NCBI RefSeq assembly: GCF_004364775.1
Contig: NZ_SOAL01000001.1
Location: forward strand, 186,001-250,000
DNA: 64,000 nt
Source: Comamonas sp. JUb58
Lineage (GTDB): Bacteria > Pseudomonadota > Gammaproteobacteria > Burkholderiales > Burkholderiaceae_C
Reading direction: 5' to 3'
Shown: positions 61,711 through 64,000 of the stretch, piece by piece
How positions within the stretch are numbered: position 1 is the first letter of the stretch
Layout of the letters: each line of letters starts with the position of its first letter
The notes under the pieces: model-generated
Databases searched by the model: none
Told to the model about the DNA's origin: nothing
What the model saw: the letters and a program-made list of their open reading frames with translations, nothing else
Program-made: the position numbers and the translations under genes

Positions 61711-62694
61711 TCAGTTTTGCAATTTCATGCCCGTGGCCTGCACCAGCTCGGCCAGCCGCTTTCCATCCACCTTGATGAACTCGGTCGCCTGCGCCTTCAT
61801 TTGTGGCATGGGCTCCGCGTTCTGGGCCAGCAGCAGCTTCTTGAACTCTGGCTTGGACTGCACAGTCTGCAAAGCGGCTGCCAGCTTGTCCACCACGGCC
61901 GCTGGCGTTTTGGCCGGCGCGGCGAGCGAATACCAGCTGCCCATTTCGCTGTTGGCGACACCGGCCTCTGCAAAGGTGGGCACATCAGGCATGTCCGGAG
62001 AGCGCTTGCTGCCGCCATAGGCCAAGGCGCGCAAACGGTTGGATTTGATGAAGGGCAGCACGGCGGAGATGTTCAGAAAACCCACCTGGGCCACGCCCGC
62101 CACCATGTCGTTCACCGCCGGTGCTGCGCCCTTGTAGGGCACATGCAGCAGTTCCACCCCAGCCGCATGCTTGAAGGTTTCCGCTCCGATGTGGGGCGAT
62201 GAGCCCATGCCCGCCGAGGCATAGCTCAGCTTGCCCGGCTCGGACTTGGCCAGCGCAATGAACTCCTTGAGCGTCTTGGCCGGCACCGAAGGATGCACCG
62301 TCAGCACATTGGGCACATTGGCCACCATGCCGATGAACTCAAAATCGTCCACGCCGTGGTAGGCCACCTTGGTGGCGAGCGGGGTGACGGTATGCGCAGC
62401 CGCCGTGCCCAGCAGCAAGGTGTAGCCATCCGGCGCCGCCTTGGCCACAAAGGCCGCCCCAATCGATGCACCTCCGCCCGCCTTGTTCTCCACAATCACC
62501 GACTGGCCCAGCAAGTCGCCCAGCTCCTTGGCAAGCGCCCGCCCCAGCAGGTCCGCAGAGCCGCCGACCGCATAGGGGTTGACCAGGACGATGGGGCGCG
62601 ACGGGTAGTCGCCCTGGGCCATGGCCCCCGGTGCAGCCAGGCTGGCAGCGGCAAGTACCGCAACACCTATCAGCGCACGACGAAATTTCAACAT
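61711..62694 (-). CDS. Bug/TctC-type periplasmic solute-binding protein
   Basis: 327-residue receptor with a Sec signal peptide (ALIGVAVLAAASLAAPGAMAQG). The typical mature start YPSRPIVLVNPYAVGGSADLLGR and the motif NKAGGGASIGAAFVAK follow. Ligand probably the carboxylic acid handled by the ligase or CoA transferase genes beside it. As with the receptor in the malonate operon, no TctAB membrane genes are near. Confidence 0.93.
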   Translation of the reverse strand: MLKFRRALIGVAVLAAASLAAPGAMAQGDYPSRPIVLVNPYAVGGSADLLGRALAKELGDLLGQSVIVENKAGGGASIGAAFVAKAAPDGYTLLLGTAAAHTVTPLATKVAYHGVDDFEFIGMVANVPNVLTVHPSVPAKTLKEFIALAKSEPGKLSYASAGMGSSPHIGAETFKHAAGVELLHVPYKGAAPAVNDMVAGVAQVGFLNISAVLPFIKSNRLRALAYGGSKRSPDMPDVPTFAEAGVANSEMGSWYSLAAPAKTPAAVVDKLAAALQTVQSKPEFKKLLLAQNAEPMPQMKAQATEFIKVDGKRLAELVQATGMKLQN

Positions 62695-62741
62695 GCTTGT
62701 CTCCTTGATTTTTTGATGTCACATAGTTACCAGGCTGAGAC

Positions 62742-63938
62742 TCAGATCGCGCCTTCTGCCCGCAATCGCTGTATCTCGTCCACACTCATCGCCAAGCGCT
62801 CGCGCAGCACCTCGTCGGTGTGCTCGCCAAGCAGCGGGGGGCGCTGAACCTCAGGGTCGTCAAACCCGTCAAAACGGAAAGGAATGCGCAGGCCACGGAA
62901 GCTGCCAATCTGCGGATGTGGGTACTCCACCACCATGCCGCGCGCGGCGACATGCGCATTGCTCAGCACCTCATCGACTTGCAAGATGGGGCCGGCTGGC
63001 ACTCCCACTGCATCGCAGCGGCGGCACAGCTCATCGCGGTCCAGCCGCGCAATGGCTGCCTGCAGGCCCGCCATCACCTCCTCGCGGCGCGCCATGCGCT
63101 CCGCGTTCTTGGCAAGTGCGGTGTCAGTCGCCCAGGCTTCCAGGCCCAGCAGGTTGCACAGCGGCGCCCAGTGCTGGTCGCTGCCGGTGATCTGCACCCA
63201 TTTGCCATCGCCGCAGACAAAGGCCGCAGAAGGGATACGCCCGGGGTGCTCCGTGCCCAGCCGCTCGGGCACCTCGCCCAGCGCAAACCAGCGTGCAGCG
63301 GCTAGCGACAGCAAGCCCACCTGGCCGTCAAACATCGAAAAGTCCACATGGCTCCCCTTGCCAGACTTGGCGCGCCCCGTCAGCGCCGTCAGCACTGCAA
63401 TCGCCACCCACAGCCCGGAGCTCAGGTCGGCCACCGGCAAGCCAGGCTTGACCGGACCGCCACCGCGCTCCCCCGTCAGGCTCATGATGCCGGCCATGGC
63501 CTGGAACACCGTGTCGTAGCCCTTGCGCTGGGCGTAGGGCCCGGTCATGCCAAAGCCGGTGCAGCTCACGTACACCAGCTGGTCGTTGACGGCACGCAGC
63601 GAGGGGTAGTCCAGCCCATATTTGCGCAGGTTGCCGACGGGAAAGTTCTCCAGCACCACATCGGCCTGCGCAGCCAGTTGGCGCACCACCGCCTGGCCTT
63701 GCTCGGAGCGCAGGTTCACCGTCACCGACTGCTTGCTGCGGTTGAATGCCAGGTAGTAGGCTGAGACATCGCCGCCCTCGCCTTGCATCTTGGGCTCGAA
63801 GGAGCGCGTCTCGTCCCCGGCGCCGGGCTGTTCAACCTTGATGACCTCCGCGCCCAGCTCCGCAAGAATCATTGATGCGAAGGGACAGGCGAGCACCCGC
63901 GACAGATCCAGAATGGTGATGCCTTCAAGAGGACGCAT
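62742..63938 (-). CDS. CaiB/BaiF (family III) CoA transferase
   Basis: 398-residue class III CoA transferase. N-terminal LEGITILDLSRVLACPFASMILAELGAEVIKVEQPG is the family hallmark, and the catalytic aspartate is in GLPVADLSSGLW. The CoA-binding segment VENFPVGNLRKYGLDYPSL-like ENFPVGNLRKYGL is present. Moves CoA between an acyl-CoA donor (succinyl-CoA is common) and a free acid. It gives the operon a second way of acid activation besides the ATP-dependent ligase. Confidence 0.93.
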   Translation of the reverse strand: MRPLEGITILDLSRVLACPFASMILAELGAEVIKVEQPGAGDETRSFEPKMQGEGGDVSAYYLAFNRSKQSVTVNLRSEQGQAVVRQLAAQADVVLENFPVGNLRKYGLDYPSLRAVNDQLVYVSCTGFGMTGPYAQRKGYDTVFQAMAGIMSLTGERGGGPVKPGLPVADLSSGLWVAIAVLTALTGRAKSGKGSHVDFSMFDGQVGLLSLAAARWFALGEVPERLGTEHPGRIPSAAFVCGDGKWVQITGSDQHWAPLCNLLGLEAWATDTALAKNAERMARREEVMAGLQAAIARLDRDELCRRCDAVGVPAGPILQVDEVLSNAHVAARGMVVEYPHPQIGSFRGLRIPFRFDGFDDPEVQRPPLLGEHTDEVLRERLAMSVDEIQRLRAEGAI

Positions 63939-63940
63939 GC

Positions 63941-64000
63941 TCAGGCCTCCTTCGCTTTGCGAAAACCGCGCATCATCACATTGGCGTCGCGCCCCACTTC
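63941..64000 (-). CDS. C-terminal end of an unidentified gene (cut by window edge)
   Basis: The minus strand is open from 64000 to a TGA at 63943-63941, giving the end EVGRDANVMMRGFRKAKEA. The stop lies 2 bases before the CoA transferase start, and AAGGAGG inside the last codons serves as that gene's ribosome site. It is thus the preceding gene of the same operon. The fragment is too short to name. Confidence 0.7.
   Translation of the reverse strand, partial: EVGRDANVMMRGFRKAKEA

Noticed and set aside
1..64000. tRNA, rRNA and CRISPR arrays
   Set aside because: No cloverleaf-type gene with CCA-end features, no rRNA sequence and no regularly spaced short repeats were seen; the three-stem 265-bp repeat is far too long for a tRNA.

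Overview
The window is a 64 kb stretch of GC-rich chromosome from a betaproteobacterium. Gene content points to Burkholderiales, family Comamonadaceae, most like Comamonas (inference from protein style; no rRNA or marker phylogeny is available). Signs are the several Bug/TctC-type periplasmic receptors, the dapA-bamC pair, the PuuD/PuuE urate pathway and the many GntR/FCD, MarR and LacI regulators of small-molecule catabolism. No tRNA, rRNA, CRISPR array or replication origin was seen.

Layout. 1-3.4 kb: end of a TauE/SafE permease, hemN and a divergent fnr-type regulator sharing a perfect FNR box, and a universal stress protein. 3.5-9.3 kb: a malonate operon on the minus strand (GntR regulator, malonyl-CoA decarboxylase, Bug receptor, enoyl-CoA hydratase-like protein, malonyl-CoA synthetase). 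9.5-16.6 kb: an ABC amino-acid receptor, lgt, dapA-bamC, an alanine-rich lipoprotein, a ribosomal oxygenase (RoxA/YcfD-like) with a coupled unknown gene, and slyD. 16.7-19.7 kb: a GbsR-type regulator and a four-gene DCC/SDR/DoxX-like/DUF2269 operon, each preceded by the same TTTCTGT-N4-ACAGAAA palindrome. 19.7-27.5 kb: Dyp peroxidase, GlxA-like AraC regulator plus MFS pump, class II fumarase (fumC) and class I fumarase. Two copies of a 265-bp, strongly folded, non-coding repeat lie at 20.8 kb and 25.2 kb. 27.6-32.8 kb: GntP permease, puuD, xdhC, a TonB-like protein and a SYLF lipoprotein. 33.2-40.3 kb: an Rhs toxin with immunity gene, a displaced second Rhs tip, an immunity-like remnant and a decayed IS5-family transposase; the base composition turns AT-rich in the tips. 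40.3-47.3 kb: the main urate/allantoin cluster (uraH, GntR regulator, puuE, a uraD-allC fusion, an M20 amidohydrolase, an NCS2 transporter). 47.4-49.7 kb: malic enzyme. 49.8-57.2 kb: a RuBisCO-like-protein operon with a DUF1537 kinase, a VOC protein, a TRAP transporter and a divergent LacI regulator. 57.3-64 kb: a minus-strand acyl-CoA catabolic operon (CoA transferase, Bug receptor, enoyl-CoA hydratase, acyl-CoA ligase, HMG-CoA-lyase-like protein, thioesterase, MarR regulator).

How the parts fit. Urate made by xanthine dehydrogenase (only the XdhC maturation factor is here) would pass through PuuD, UraH, UraD, PuuE and AllC to ureidoglycolate. A perfect palindrome AAAAGTGTATACACTTTT upstream of the GntR gene recurs, less perfectly, before the NCS2 transporter and before puuD, so one regulator probably controls both halves of the locus, which the Rhs island separates. 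The most unusual items are the 265-bp three-stem repeat, whose outer stem differs between copies while staying paired within each copy, and the RuBisCO-like-protein operon, whose substrate is not settled by the sequence.
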